NCBI RefSeq assembly: GCF_018691265.1
Contig: NW_024881279.1
Span: forward strand, 7,779,243 to 7,843,242
Length of the DNA stretch: 64,000 nt
Direction of reading: 5' to 3'
Source of the DNA: Tyto alba
Taxonomy: Eukaryota; Chordata; Aves; Strigiformes; Tytonidae
In this document: positions 36,701-48,900 of the stretch, one piece after another
How the letters are laid out: every line of letters starts with the position of its first letter
Numbering within the stretch: the first letter of the stretch is position 1
Notes under the pieces: model-generated
Databases searched by the model: none
The model's input: the letters and a program-made list of their open reading frames with translations, nothing else
Told to the model about the DNA's origin: nothing
Translations under genes and position numbers: made by a program

Positions 36701-39654
36701 GCAGGAAGGAGGGGACTCATGAGGACCCTTGTCCGAGTCTTGGGTTCAAGTGCCACTTTCCATGTTATTTACTTCAGGAATGTTCTCACTCTCCTTTTTT
36801 TGCTGAGCCACTGGAGCATTTTCTTTTTCCTGATGCATTGTGACTTTTGCGGCACAGCAAGTTGGTTGAAAACCCTCTTCATTTCTGTTCTCACAGAGAA
36901 AAGGAAATCAAAGTCAGCTGTGGGGGTGAAGAGCAAGACTCCTCTGATAAACTCTTAGCTGTAGATACTTGAAACTAAGGAGAGGTGTCCTCCTCCCTAA
37001 CCTCTGGGAGCATTTCCTAGCCCAGGTGAGCTGCAAACTCACATGTCGCTTGTGGTGGAAATCCTATGCTAGCAACACACCTGACTTTGGCCAGGTAGGG
37101 ACCTGTGCTTCTCCTGCTTCCCTGTGCTGCCCTCAGGGTGCTCTCCTGGGCTCTGGCAAGCTTGGATTTTGCAGAGTTGGACATGAGGATGTTGCTTTTG
37201 TGCCTCTCCCTCTCTCTTGCTCCAAGTGTGTGGGCAGTGCTGAGCACTCTAAAATAGAAACTCACTCAGGTTCCTAGCTCCACACTGAATCTGGCTCTGG
37301 AACAGACTGAGCTATTGCCAAGTGGCTAAAACTTTTCACCATTACTTTTATTTGCATCCCAAGAGTACCCAAAGGCCTGTCCCACAGCATCAGACTGCTC
37401 TGGGCAGGGTACTGCACAGACACAGAGGCAGAGGAAGATGGGGGGAGGTCCCGTGAAGGCTCTGCTGAGTCGCAGGACCTGCAGACCTCCTGCTGCAGGA
37501 GAGATCCACCCCTGGACAAGACCGTGCCAGTCCCAACGAGTTTAAAGCCTGAGCAGGTGGGACAGCTATGGAGTGAGGGCAGGTGGACACTTGCCCAGGT
37601 CAGTGGCACTGATGAGGAGCCTGCAGACCTCCAGCCCCCACCACTTTTCCCTGGAGAGGAAACTGGATGTGGTGGAAAAGCTTCTCTATCCTCTATGCAA
37701 GAAGCCCCTCAGTGGCTGAACACTGTATAAACAGCAGCAGCAGGCTCCCTCCCCTTTTCCATTTCTGTTTGTTAAACACAAGCTCCCTGCCTTCCTCTCA
37801 TTCAGGAGCTAACACAGCATCCAGCTTTGTGAGACGGGGGCTGTCAGTCACCCTGCAAGAGGGTGCTCTCCAGATGCTCAGGGTGGGATACCAAAGCTAC
37901 CCCTGGCGATGAACCACTCTCCGGCAGCCCAGATCCTCACCTGACTTCCTCGCTTTTCCGAGGACAGTTGCAGAAAAGTGCTTTTCACCCCTCTGCCACA
38001 GGTTGACTCCCAGAGAGTGGAGAGGACCAAGCGCTCCATCCTGGCTGGCAATGAGACGATAACTCGAGGTGAGCGGCTCGGTTTCTGAAGGAGGAGGACG
38101 CTCTGGCCTTTGCAGGTGGGTCGGGGAGGGCTCGTCTGAGCAGCAGGGCTGAGATGGGACAGGGTCTTGGCCATGCCACATGGTTCAAGCAAAAAAGATC
38201 CAAGCATCTTTGGGAAACTGGGTTTGGGAACCAACAGCCCTGAGAGCTGGAATAGAGAGAAAGTGAACAAGAAATACCGTCAGGAGAGTTCTGAAAGATC
38301 CCTGGGCAGAAGTAGGGAACCTGGGAAGCAGGATGCTGAGTGGGAGCAGTCAGGAGAGCAGGTTGTTCCAGGGGGCTGCAGAAACCGGGCACGTACAGTT
38401 ACAAAGCAGCGTGCTGCAGGTGTGGGGCTGAGGTGCGCGGCTGTCTGAGAAATCCTGATCTCTCCTCCAATCTGCCTCCTCGTGGCTTGGTACCAGCCTC
38501 CCGTCAGCTCCTCTGTGCTGGGGCTGCACGCGTTGCTGGCCCTCGTCTCGCTGCCAGAGATCAGTGCCCTCAAAGAGAGAGATGCAAAGGGAGATAGGGG
38601 ACTGCAGGAAGAAAACTCATGCTTGCTTTCTTTCTGCACTCTTTGCATGCTAATTGTTGAACACAGAGAGAGCCTCTTACAGTCCAGTTGTAGCCTGCAT
38701 TTCACCTACAGAATTTCTGGTCTGTCCCAAAGCAGGATACTGGGTTTTCTCCCTGGTTGTTCTGTTAGGGGGTTGTTATTTCTCTCTCCTCCCTTGTCTC
38801 ATCTACCCCAGACTCCTTAAATCTCAGCAGGTAACAGACTCCCCAGGTTAACCAGGATCCTTCCACCAAGCTGTGGTGCAGCTTCTCTTTTGCAGCCCTG
38901 ACAACTGGTGTGTCTCCACCACAGCGTCATCCACTGAGCCCTGTCTCCCAGCCAGCCATGCTCTGCTCCCATTGCATGTCCCACAGGGCAGAGGGCCTTG
39001 CACTGTTCCTCCCTGCTTTCTGTAGCAGAAATTTCCAGGAGAAAGCATGTGTCCCTGTCAAACGGATCTCTTCTCATCATCTTCTTTTTCATCCTGTCCT
39101 GAGCTGAGTGACTAAGGCATCCTCCTTGCCACATCCCCTTCAGAGTCTTTCGTGGCTCCAGCCTAGGCAGGGATGTGCAAATATTTAGAGTGAGGAACCA
39201 CAAGAAATCCCTTGTGTATCCCTCCTCCTTGCACTTTGTCTCCTGGTGCCAGTTCTATGATGGGGTCTCCCAGGAGCAGCTCTGAGGCCCTGGAGATTTG
39301 CAAGTGCAGGGGTGGCAATGTGTGTCTGATGCCATTAGGTTTCTGCAGTGATGGGTCTGATCTGGGTAGATAATTTACAAAACTGCAGCAGATGATGGGC
39401 AGGTCAGAGGGTCTTCCTTTCTGACGTAGTGTCACAGGAGGGCAATCACCCCTTCACTGGAGATGGAAGGACTTGGGACAATTTCTGTCTGCTCTTTGGC
39501 TTCAGAAAATCATCCCAGAGCTGCTGTTTGTCTTGAAACCAGCCCAGAATGCAAAACCCCCTCTATCACTCACATTTTGCATTTTCATGCAGCTCCTGAA
39601 ATCTATGTTCAGGTTTTGTCCTGAGAGATGCAGAGTCCTCTTTGGTGGAGAATG

Positions 39655-39780
39655 CAGGAGGCTGGAGTTAGAAAAGTTGGGCTCTGTTCCCAGGCTTGCT
39701 GTGGATGTGCCGTGTGGCCTCTGGCAAGCTGGTAACCTCCATATCTCAGTTTATTGTGTTTTCCTCCCTTAAGTGCTGTG
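39655..39780 (+). repeat. MIR/CORE-SINE-like relic
   Basis: Reads 'ggagttagaaaagttgggctc…gtgtggcctctggcaagctggtaacctcc…ctcagttt', following the order of the MIR consensus (…ctgtgtgaccttgggcaagt…aacctc…cctcagtttcc). Sense orientation is plus. Confidence 0.55.
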
Positions 39781-42700
39781 CTGTGGGGTGCAGGGCTGAA
39801 CACTGCTGTCTCTTGAGTGCTGTAGGAGAACATGAAAGTGGTAGAAGGTGGCTTGCCCCAGGGTGACAACAGGGTTCTGGTGATGAGGGATCGTCTCAGA
39901 CCTCTTTGACATAGACACCTGACTGCTGCCAGATATGGGACTGGGGATGAGATGAGTCAGTGCTCCAGACCAGGCTGCTGGAGATGAAGGGGTTTCATGG
40001 AGTTGAGCTGCTTTGGAGGAAGGACACAGCATGGAATAAATCAGTGAGTCAAGCTGCAAAGGTATCCATCAGCCTCAGCCCGCACACCGCAGCACTGCTG
40101 TAGAAAGATTGTGGCTGTCCTTAGCCAGAGAGCAGAGGCTGGCCCAAGTCCCTCCACTCCCTCCTTTCAAATCAATGATAACTGTGGTAGGATTGCAATT
40201 CCTATCCATGCTCTGAGCAGTCTTTGACCTTACCTCCCTCTTTCCCGCACCCCTTGTCCTCACCCTGCGTGCCTGCTGGCTGCAGCAACTCCAGTCTCAC
40301 TGCTTGGGACAAAAAGGAATGTTAATTAACAAGCTCTGTTTTCTCCAGCCCACTGCCCACCCCTCCAGACCTGCTTTCTGAACTCTGCTAGGCTTTGCAG
40401 ATGGCTTTTCCAGGTCTGGATGTGCCTTGACAGAACTGGGCCAGGCTGGCTGCATGCCTGGGGCTGCAGCAGGGACACGGAGGGAGCCAGGGAGTTCCCA
40501 GGAAGCAGAGGTGCATGCCAGCACCTAATCTAGGCCCTGTAGGAATGGATTTTGGAGCTGTCACGGTGGTCACTGTCCCTCTCGGTCATCGACAGCAGTG
40601 TGCTCAGCAAAGGGCTGAGGTTTCACAGCTCCTCTGTGCTTCCCCCTCCTCCTCCCCCCTTCCCAAAGGCTGAAGTTTACAGTGGGAACAGCTCTCTGCC
40701 TCACTGGGAGCCACCCTGGGGTCCCAGTCCTGCCTCAGCCTGAACTGCAGCTGGAGGAGAGGGTGAGGGCAGGATCCCGGCAATGCTGTTTCTGCATCCC
40801 TTTGTGGCAGCCCAGCACGGAGGAAAGGGCTTAGGGTAGTGTTTCTGCCTCCTCCTCGTCTGCCCTGCTGTTTTGTTCCCCCAAGAGCAGTTGGCTCTCA
40901 GCTCCAAAGATTTTTCCATCTAGCCTGGAAGGCCCACTAGGCACGAGAGTGTGCGCCTGGCAGTAGCCTACACATATGCCAGTACTTCCATTACTTGCTG
41001 GAACAGACCTCGATCCACTCCTAGCAGCATCCCTGCGACCTCCAGGCAGCCCCTGGAGTGGGAACGCTTATTATGACCATTTCGTCCCTTAATTAAAATG
41101 CCTTAATTGATTTTTAATAGTTTCCCCTTTGGAAAAAAAAAAAAAAAAACAAAAAAAACAAAGCAAACCAAATCAAATAATAACTCCATTAAGGCCATTT
41201 TGTTAGGAAGTGAAACAGCTCCAATAATCATGATGTTCCTGGCTCTTCTCAGATGGTGGGTAGCTGCCAGTCTACAGCGAAAGGAAATAGCCTGAGATGC
41301 GAACACGGGAACTGGCAGCCAGTTGGTGGGTGAGATGGGGAAAAAGGGAAGGGAGTGTCTACTGGTGTTGTGCCAGGACTTGGGTACCGAAGATAAATGG
41401 GATCGGGAAGCCACAGAAAAGGGGATAACAAGTGATAAAGTAATGGTAGACAACCTGGAAGGTACAAAAACCCAGACAGAGAGCAAGCAGGGAGATCACA
41501 GCCACTGGAAGCGTGTCCAGCCTTTGCTCTGTTTCCATCACTGACTTTGCTTTTGCGGCAGCAAGGTTTGCTTTGGGGCCAGCTGCAGCACGGGTGTGTG
41601 TCGGGCCCTGTTGAAGACACTGTGGCTGTGCCACCTTCCCAGGGCCCGGCCGGTCCCCCTGCTCCGTTTCCCACAGCTGTGTGGGGTGGCTTTGAGTTCC
41701 TCTCTCCTGCCTTAGAAGTTGGGGCCTCCCTTTGGACTTTGGGGTTGCCTTTCCAGGGCTGGGGGCAGCGGTGTTGTGGAAGTTTGAGATCACCCTTAAG
41801 CAAACCCTCACACCAGCAATTCCACCCATTTTTCCCTCCTGCTCCTTAAAGCTACCTTCCTACCCTCTTAGCGGTAGCTATATGGTCTCCATTATTATGA
41901 TGGCTGAGTCCAACAACTTCATTTACCGGAATCATTGGCATAAATCAGCCAGCAGAGCTAGACAAGTTAGGCAAGCCAATGGGCATGGAAAGGGCAGGAG
42001 AAAGCAAGTGTGCAAGCAGGGGTGCTCTATTGCAGGCAGCTCTTTTGCTGGGCTTCTGCAGCGGCCCAGGTTTGCAGGTGGCTGGGCACGTCCCAAGGGG
42101 GAATCAGAACCCTTGCTCTGAAGAGCGATGAAAGAAGCAGCAGCCATTTATTATTCATTGCAATGTAATTGCTGCCACCTTTACCATCTTGCCACCATTA
42201 TTTGATGCTATTTGTTTAAGGAACTAGCTGAAATACAGGACAGGCTGTCCTTAAACACTTGGCTTGCAGGGCACAGAACTGCAGGAAGCCCACCAGCACC
42301 CAGCCAGCAGTGCTCCCATCTTGCCTGGTACAAACCCAGACCAATTTGTTCCTGAAGGAGGTTGAGAAGGAAGGTACCCAGCAGTCTGCCTCTAGTTCCC
42401 AGCTTTGCTGAAGGCCTCTGCCTCCCTCTCTCAGTGGCAGGGCATTATCCTCCATCTCTGCAGGTCAGAGAAAATATGACACTCTGCAGATCACCCTGTT
42501 TGGACAGAGTGATGACTTTTGCTCACTTTTGATCAAGTGTGTGGTGGGAATGGGAGCTCCACACACAGCGCTGGGAAGAGGGGATATGTGAGGGGCCACG
42601 GCCACCCCTCTCCACATACTGCAGCAGCAATTCTGAGACACGGAGGCTGAGAAGGAGCCAGTAACAGAGCTGGCTTTTCTCCTGCTGTGTTTGGACTGAA

Positions 42701-43124
42701 TAAAAACCCTGCTGTGACAACACTCTGCTGATCCAATGTCACCAAACGCCAGCCACAAGTTCCAGACTGAGTCAGTTCTGGCTCACCAGTTGGGCTCCCT
42801 GCTCCCAAAGCCACATTCACACAGATATTTGAGCACCACGTGGCAGGAGGCTCGCTGACGCCGGGGCTTTGGCTCTCAGGCCTGTTTGTGCCAGGATGCT
42901 CAGCAGCAGCTCTGCGGGAGGCTTGTTCACAGCTCCGGCGGTTTGCCCCCTGCACATGCACGTCCCTGCAGGAGCTCCCTCCTCTGCAAAGCCGGCGGAT
43001 GCCTGGGTGTCACTGACACTGAGGGGACAGAGAGGTTCTTCTAGGGATCCTTGGCAGAATGGTGACAGCATTAAATCATGGTTACAATTAAAGCTTTATT
43101 TCCTTAACAGGGTATTACGATTAG

Positions 43125-43305
43125 TATAACACAGAATTTATGATTGGAATGGCACAGGATTTCTACAAGCAGAACCAATGTAGTACAATCTACAAGTAGA
43201 TTGTGTACAGAATTTATAATACAACTTAACTTATGATTTCTAATCACTTAAGTAATGCAAAATTTATAATTCAACTGAACTTATAATTTATAATCACCTG
43301 GACCC
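43125..43305. repeat. AT-rich tandem repeat of about 51 bases
   Basis: Segments 43206–43251 and 43257–43302 are clear imperfect direct repeats ('gaatttataatacaactta' against 'aaatttataattcaactga', then 'taatcac'). A more distant copy starts near 43129 ('cagaatttatgattgg'). The origin is unknown. Such AT-rich repeats occur in some avian LTRs, but no LTR ends, primer-binding site or polypurine tract were identified. Confidence 0.6.
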
Positions 43306-44586
43306 TCTGCAGATCGGGTCAAATCCTAATACATGGTTTGCTGTATCAGTGTAACAATCATAATCTAGACTTGAAAATCCTATAAAAAAATACGAGCCAC
43401 TCACTCCTCAGAGGATGCAGAGGATGGTGGGGGTGTCCCTGGCCACGGCGGGGGGTCACATCTCACTGTTTAGAGGTACCCCACTAAGGACTTGTAACTG
43501 CTTGATTTTATGGGCAGTGCTCTGTGTGCTGCTACGCTTCCCTGTTCTGTGATGGGACCATCAACACCCCGGCTGGCCGGGTGCCTGGGGCCCTCAAGGC
43601 CATCAAGGAAGGGAGTAATCGGCCCGGCAACCAGGAACCTTGAGGCTGGTGGGGAGGGGAAGAAGAAAACTGTTTGGTTTGTCTGCTTGATTCACAGGAC
43701 CTTCAGGGCCTGATAATGAGAGAAAGGGAATGAATACGTGACCTGCTCGGTAACAGAAAGTGGCTGCTTGCCTCATAAAATGGCATTAGTAATGCTAACC
43801 ACATTACCAGGGGTTGGGAGCAGGGGGTGCTGGTCTTGGGTGGTAGCATTGCAGAGACTCATGCAGAGACAGGGTGACAGATATTTTTACCTGGAGGGGT
43901 GAGAAATAAGAAACTGAAAAAAACCTGGTGCACAGTCTGGAAATACTTGTTATGGGGAGGTGGAAAAAAGCACCTTGACTTTGAGAGTGTCGTCTTGTTT
44001 TTCTCCTTTCCTAGTTCTTAAGGATTTAGGACTCAGGGTATTTTTGTATGCAAGTAAATCTCATCAAAGATGACTGACACCATTATCAATTTCTTTGGTC
44101 AGCCCCAAGACGTCCCAAATTTTTGGCTTGGTTGAAGCAACTTGCCAGTTTTGCAAAGCCTAGTCTGAAGGAGCAGAAGATAGGGTGCAAAGGGGCTCCA
44201 AGAGCAGGAGGTCTGTTCAGGACCTACCAGTCTGGCCCTGACTAGTTCAGGGGTTTTTCCCTCTTTGATTCAAATAAACAGAATTGCGGAAACTTGCATG
44301 AAAAGTTGCATTTTTCCCCTGACCTTTCCTTGGGGAATTGGCATTCAACTCATAGGCTCTAACAGGAGGTGTAAGAGAGCTGAAAGGCCATTCAGTGTGA
44401 GGAAGGATGGGGGGTAAGGAGAGGGAAGGAGGATGTCACTGCTGCTGCTGTTTAGCCTGAAATGCCACGTGGGACATGTCCTTTGAGTCTCAGTTCCTGC
44501 AGATGTTCTGCTGTCTCCTGTGCTCTCACTTTTGCTGTGTTTGTGTTCCAGACCTACTTTTCCTGATGGAAAGTCTCAGGCCAGGC

Positions 44587-45750
44587 ATGGGACCATTGAA
44601 GGGAGTTAACAGCACCCTCACCTTGGAGAAGACAGCATTAGACGAGAAGCTGCCACAGGGCTGGCACGCCGAGGACTTTGTCACTCCTAGCCAGGATCTC
44701 TCTGGGTCCCGCAGTGTTATGATGGACAGCACTAAGATCCTGGGGGTCCAGGTTGTTCTGATTGCTGCCTACTCCCTCATCATTCTGTTGGGATTCATTG
44801 GAAACTCCTTGGTCGTCTACATCATTGTGAAGTACAAGACCATGAGGACTGTCACCAACTTCTTCATAGCTAACTTGGCCCTGGCAGATCTGATGGTGGA
44901 CACGCTTTGTCTACCTTTCACACTAGTGTACACGCTGCTGGATGAGTGGAAGTTTGGAGCTGTTCTTTGTCATCTGGTCCCTTATGCTCAAGCTCTGAGT
45001 GTCCATGTGTCCACTCTCACCCTAACTGTGATTGCCCTGGATAGGTACCGGTGTATTGTTTTCCACCTGGACAGCAGGATTTCCAAGAGGCTCAGCTTCA
45101 CCATTATAGCTGTCATGTGGCTAGCAGCAGCTGTCCTTGCAGGTCCTCTGGCCATCTTCAGAGAATACCGGTATGAGGAAATCCCATCCATCAACCTCAA
45201 AATGGCTGTCTGCTCAGAAAAATGGCCATCTGGTAATAACAGAGATGCCACTATCTACAGCCTGTCCATGCTCCTCCTGCAGTATGTTTTCCCTCTTGCA
45301 ATTATTTGTTATGCCTATACCAGGATCTGGTTCAAGCTGAAAAACCACGTCAGTCCTACTTCTAGGAATGAAAACCAGTGCCGGAGGAGGAAGACAACCA
45401 AAATGCTAGTGATGGTAGTTGTGGTATTTGCAGTCTGTTGGCTCCCCTTCCACATGTTCCAGCTTGCTATTGATCTTGATCTGGTTCTTATCTTCCATGA
45501 ATATAAACTCCTGTACACTGTCTTCCATGTTGGGGCCATGTGCTCTACATTTGTCAACCCTCTGCTGTATGGATGGATGAACAAGAACTACCGGAATGGC
45601 TTCCTTATGTTCTTTCGTTGCCAAAACAAGCCAGAAAGCATCCACACTGAAGGCTCAGTTAGAGGGAGGTCCTACGTCTTGAGGGCCAACACCCTAAATG
45701 GGAGCATCAAACAGAATCCTGGCAATGGACCACTGCCCACAGAGGTCTAG
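44587..45750 (+). CDS. NPY7R: Neuropeptide Y receptor Y7 (Y2-subfamily GPCR)
   Basis: Single coding exon, 387 residues, intact. Class A GPCR hallmarks: N73 in TM1 (GNS), D101 in TM2 (LALAD), C128–C209 disulphide pair, DRY at 152–154, W178 in TM4, P236 in TM5, CWLP at 284–287 in TM6, NPLLY at 324–328 in TM7, C345 as a likely palmitoylation site, and N8 in an NST glycosylation sequon. Seven hydrophobic segments lie between about 52 and 329. The fingerprints MRTVTNFFIANLA, LCHLVPYAQ and KNHVSP mark the NPY Y2 subfamily. Differences from NPY2R in TM2–TM3 and both tails point to the paralogue Y7, which mammals lack. It would bind NPY, PYY or related peptides at the plasma membrane and signal through Gi. 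The start was chosen for its better Kozak context (G at −3 and +4) and the MGP- beginning shared with NPY2R. An in-frame ATG at 44566 adds seven residues. A splice acceptor (tttgtgttccag) at 44551 implies an upstream non-coding exon. Confidence 0.85.
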   Translation: MGPLKGVNSTLTLEKTALDEKLPQGWHAEDFVTPSQDLSGSRSVMMDSTKILGVQVVLIAAYSLIILLGFIGNSLVVYIIVKYKTMRTVTNFFIANLALADLMVDTLCLPFTLVYTLLDEWKFGAVLCHLVPYAQALSVHVSTLTLTVIALDRYRCIVFHLDSRISKRLSFTIIAVMWLAAAVLAGPLAIFREYRYEEIPSINLKMAVCSEKWPSGNNRDATIYSLSMLLLQYVFPLAIICYAYTRIWFKLKNHVSPTSRNENQCRRRKTTKMLVMVVVVFAVCWLPFHMFQLAIDLDLVLIFHEYKLLYTVFHVGAMCSTFVNPLLYGWMNKNYRNGFLMFFRCQNKPESIHTEGSVRGRSYVLRANTLNGSIKQNPGNGPLPTEV

Positions 45751-45894
45751 GGATGGGACATCCACCTCTGGGACTGACTCTGACAGCCCAGAGACATTCC
45801 TGGGTGAATGCTTTTTTTTTGGCAGAACATTGTGTCGACAAAACATTGTAGCTACCACAGCCATGCAGAAATACCCCCCTGTATCTCTCAAAAC

Positions 45895-45900
45895 AATAAA
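45895..45900 (+). terminator. Polyadenylation signal (AATAAA) of NPY7R
   Basis: Canonical AATAAA 145 bases after the NPY7R stop codon, the first one downstream. The implied 3' UTR is short, under 200 bases; further distal signals are possible. Confidence 0.55.
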
Positions 45901-48900
45901 TCTGGTGTATTTCTGTCTGACCAAACAAATGAATTTTTCCTTTCTCTGTGTTCAAGTTATGCGTACAGAAGCATGAAAAATCATACACAGAGGCGGCTTT
46001 TATTTCTCCATCAAAATATGCCCTTTTTGCTATTTTGATTTGCCAAATTGGGTTGCTCAACATTTTGCCTCCTGACATATTACACATTACAAATGGAGAA
46101 CTTTTATGGTGTATGTTTGTTCATCTGTACATCTCCTGCCCAAAAGCCTTAAAGATCCATCTTTACCTAATGCCTCCGAGGGGAGGAAGGCCGACAACTC
46201 CCCTGCAAACATGAGCTGGTTAGTGCCATCACTCCACAGGCCTGGGAAGGGACCGGGCTGGTGCAGGTTGAGGCTGGGCAATCCATGATTTCTTGCACAG
46301 TGTTTATATGAATCTGCATTTGCAACCCCTGGGATGAGCTCTCATCCTCAGAAATCCCAGGAGGTGGCAGTGACACAATTTACCACAGTTTCCTTTACAA
46401 GTACCAAAGCAAAGCTTTGGGGACACCTCATTAGCCAGGGAGCTTGTGAGCCAGTGCCCTGGATTTAGCAAGCAGGAGAGCAAGCAGAGAAGCAGATAAG
46501 AAAGGAAAGAGCTGGGGCAGCTGATCAAGAGGACTGAAACAGAACCTAGGGGACTGGCAAAAGTGGTTTCCTCCAGACCCCAAGATGTGGCTCCTGCCAT
46601 GTGATAACTTGACAGGTGCCAGCATGACCAGAGAGGCAAAACTGCCAACAGCACCATTCTCCAAGTTGCTCAGAGGGTTTTAAAGCTTTACTCTTTCTGG
46701 GAGGTAGTATGAGTCTGTACATGAGTACTTCAGTTCAGAAGATAGACATAACCTGCTTGCATGGTTGTCACAGATGTGGTGTCCTCTGGCAGAAGAAGAC
46801 GTGGAGACAAAGGAAGATGTATTCTTTCAAACTAAACTATATGTTCTTCTCCCTAAGTCTGTGTCAGCTGGGAAACGTATTTTTAGCTCTGCCATCAAAG
46901 GAGCCTTGATTGCTACTGTGATCTCAGCAGCTCGTCATTGGTGTCATCTCTAAAAGTCAGTGTTCATCAGATTGGAAGTAACTCCCAGATGCAGGAAAGA
47001 GACTCAACAGACCTCCTCATTAAAGATAAAATGAAAATAAAAACTTTGATTTGTAGGTCTTCACAGGAGAAAGGACAAGAGGTAAGAGGACTTATAGTGC
47101 TGAGTAAGCCAGCCTGGATCAGACTTCTGGGCTGTCACATCTGGAGTCCTCAAGAGATGAATTATCAAAGGGCTTATTTGAAAATCCAGTTCTCCTGCCT
47201 CCTCCCCAGCTTGACCTGCCTCTGGCCCTTACTCTCCAGCTCAGCTTCCGATTGCCACACTAGATTTAATTTTGTTTATTTCTGCCCTCTGATCCTCTGC
47301 TCCATTCTCCTAAATAGGTACAAGAAAGCAGTCTCTGGTTCCTTCCTGAGAGACATCACTGCTAGGCAGAGGCTGCAGACCACACTCCACGCTTGGAGGC
47401 ATGAGCATTCTGATGCCTAATAACCGCCCCAGCACCTGATCCTGCAGATCACAACCTGTTTTCCTTTTTAGGGAGCTTCAGGATCTATGAAGGTTGTGTC
47501 AAGAAGTCATGATGTTCCAGTAAAAGGGTCATCTGCTTCCTGACAGGCCAAGACATGATGGGAGAACCAAGACACAAGTAACCAAACCTTCCCCATGTGA
47601 AGTCCTGTGCTGTGGTGGTGGGAGTTCGCTATTTCATCCTGATGGAAGAAGGAGTCTATTCTCCTCCACAGCACTGGTAAATTCTGTCCCTATCTATTGA
47701 GCTGGTCATTTCTACAGCCCATCTTCCTGAGGAGCTCTCTCTGTGTTCCCATCAAACTCCAAGATACAAGGAAATGTTTATGTTTCAAAAGCAACTTAGA
47801 TGAGTGGAAGGGACTCAACTATTACCAATAAACACTTCAGAAAGTGATTTAACACTCAATAATATATGTCAGAGTAAAATAACACATTCAGCAATGCAAG
47901 CTTGGAAGCCAATCATGCTGCCAGCTGAGATGGATGAGGAGCTAAATTGCTCTTCTGGGGCCCTTGCCAAAGGTTTTGTCCTGTGACACCACACGCAGTA
48001 TCTGACTGTGGAGCAAGGCAGATAATGACATTATGAATGACTGTTTAATTTTGAGCCCAGACTTTTAAACTAAATATGGATAAATAAATAAATAGATCCC
48101 AACTCTTCACAAATAAATACTGGCAGTGGTATTTATAGGGCAGAGGGATTTTTATGCTGGAGCAAACTGAGAAGGAGAAACTATTTACTTGAAGTGTAAC
48201 AGCAAAGTTCTGTTTGCTTTATTTAATACACTTGTGCAGCTTTACCGATAGATTTCTGCCTGCGACCTTGCTGCTTTTTCCTTGCCATTGGAAAAAGTTA
48301 CAACCTTCCACACCCACTGCTGGTAGGGAAATCAGCTCTCTGTAGTGTATACGTCCCTGTGGAAAACCATGATGCCTGAGGGAAAGTGGCACTAGTGTCC
48401 ACTGCCAAACAGAACAAGAGAAGATGGAGAGCAAGGAAGGAAAGCTTCTTACCAAAGGTTGATTTGGGCAAATAAATAGGATGTTACAGACTCTCATGAC
48501 TGCACAGAAAACAGGAATTAGTTTGTTTCCATGAAACAGAAATCTGTTGGAGATGAAGCTTTCCCCAAATACTAACCCTCTGCTAAAGATGGCCTTACTG
48601 CTATGATCAGTTCTATGAAACCAAAGACCAGAAGCATTTAAAGTTTTTGAACTATTTAGAGCTCAGGACAGGGTATGACCTTGCTCTGTTAGTGTCAAGG
48701 GCAGATCCTCTAGTATTTACAGATGTTCTTGGAGTCAAAGGCATCACCCCATTCCCTGCTCCTTTCCAAAGGTGCACCAGTGAATGTTCACCAAGCCAGG
48801 CTCCTCTCCACAGAGCTGGCCCTGGTCTTACTGAAGTGGGATGGAATGACTCCTGTCAATGGCATAACTGAGCCTTTGTAAGGGGTAAGCTATTTCATTA

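Larger units (their letters stand above)
25883..44540. other. Gene desert between the TRIM-like gene and NPY7R
   Basis: No recognisable coding exon on either strand apart from chance open frames up to about 246 codons (35169–35909, minus), none with a family match or conserved motif that I can see. The stretch holds simple repeats (27543–27571 CA-rich; poly-T 30560–30576; poly-A 41133–41149), two MIR-like fragments and an AT-rich tandem repeat, listed separately. It may contain the 5' non-coding exon(s) and enhancers of NPY7R. Confidence 0.5.
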
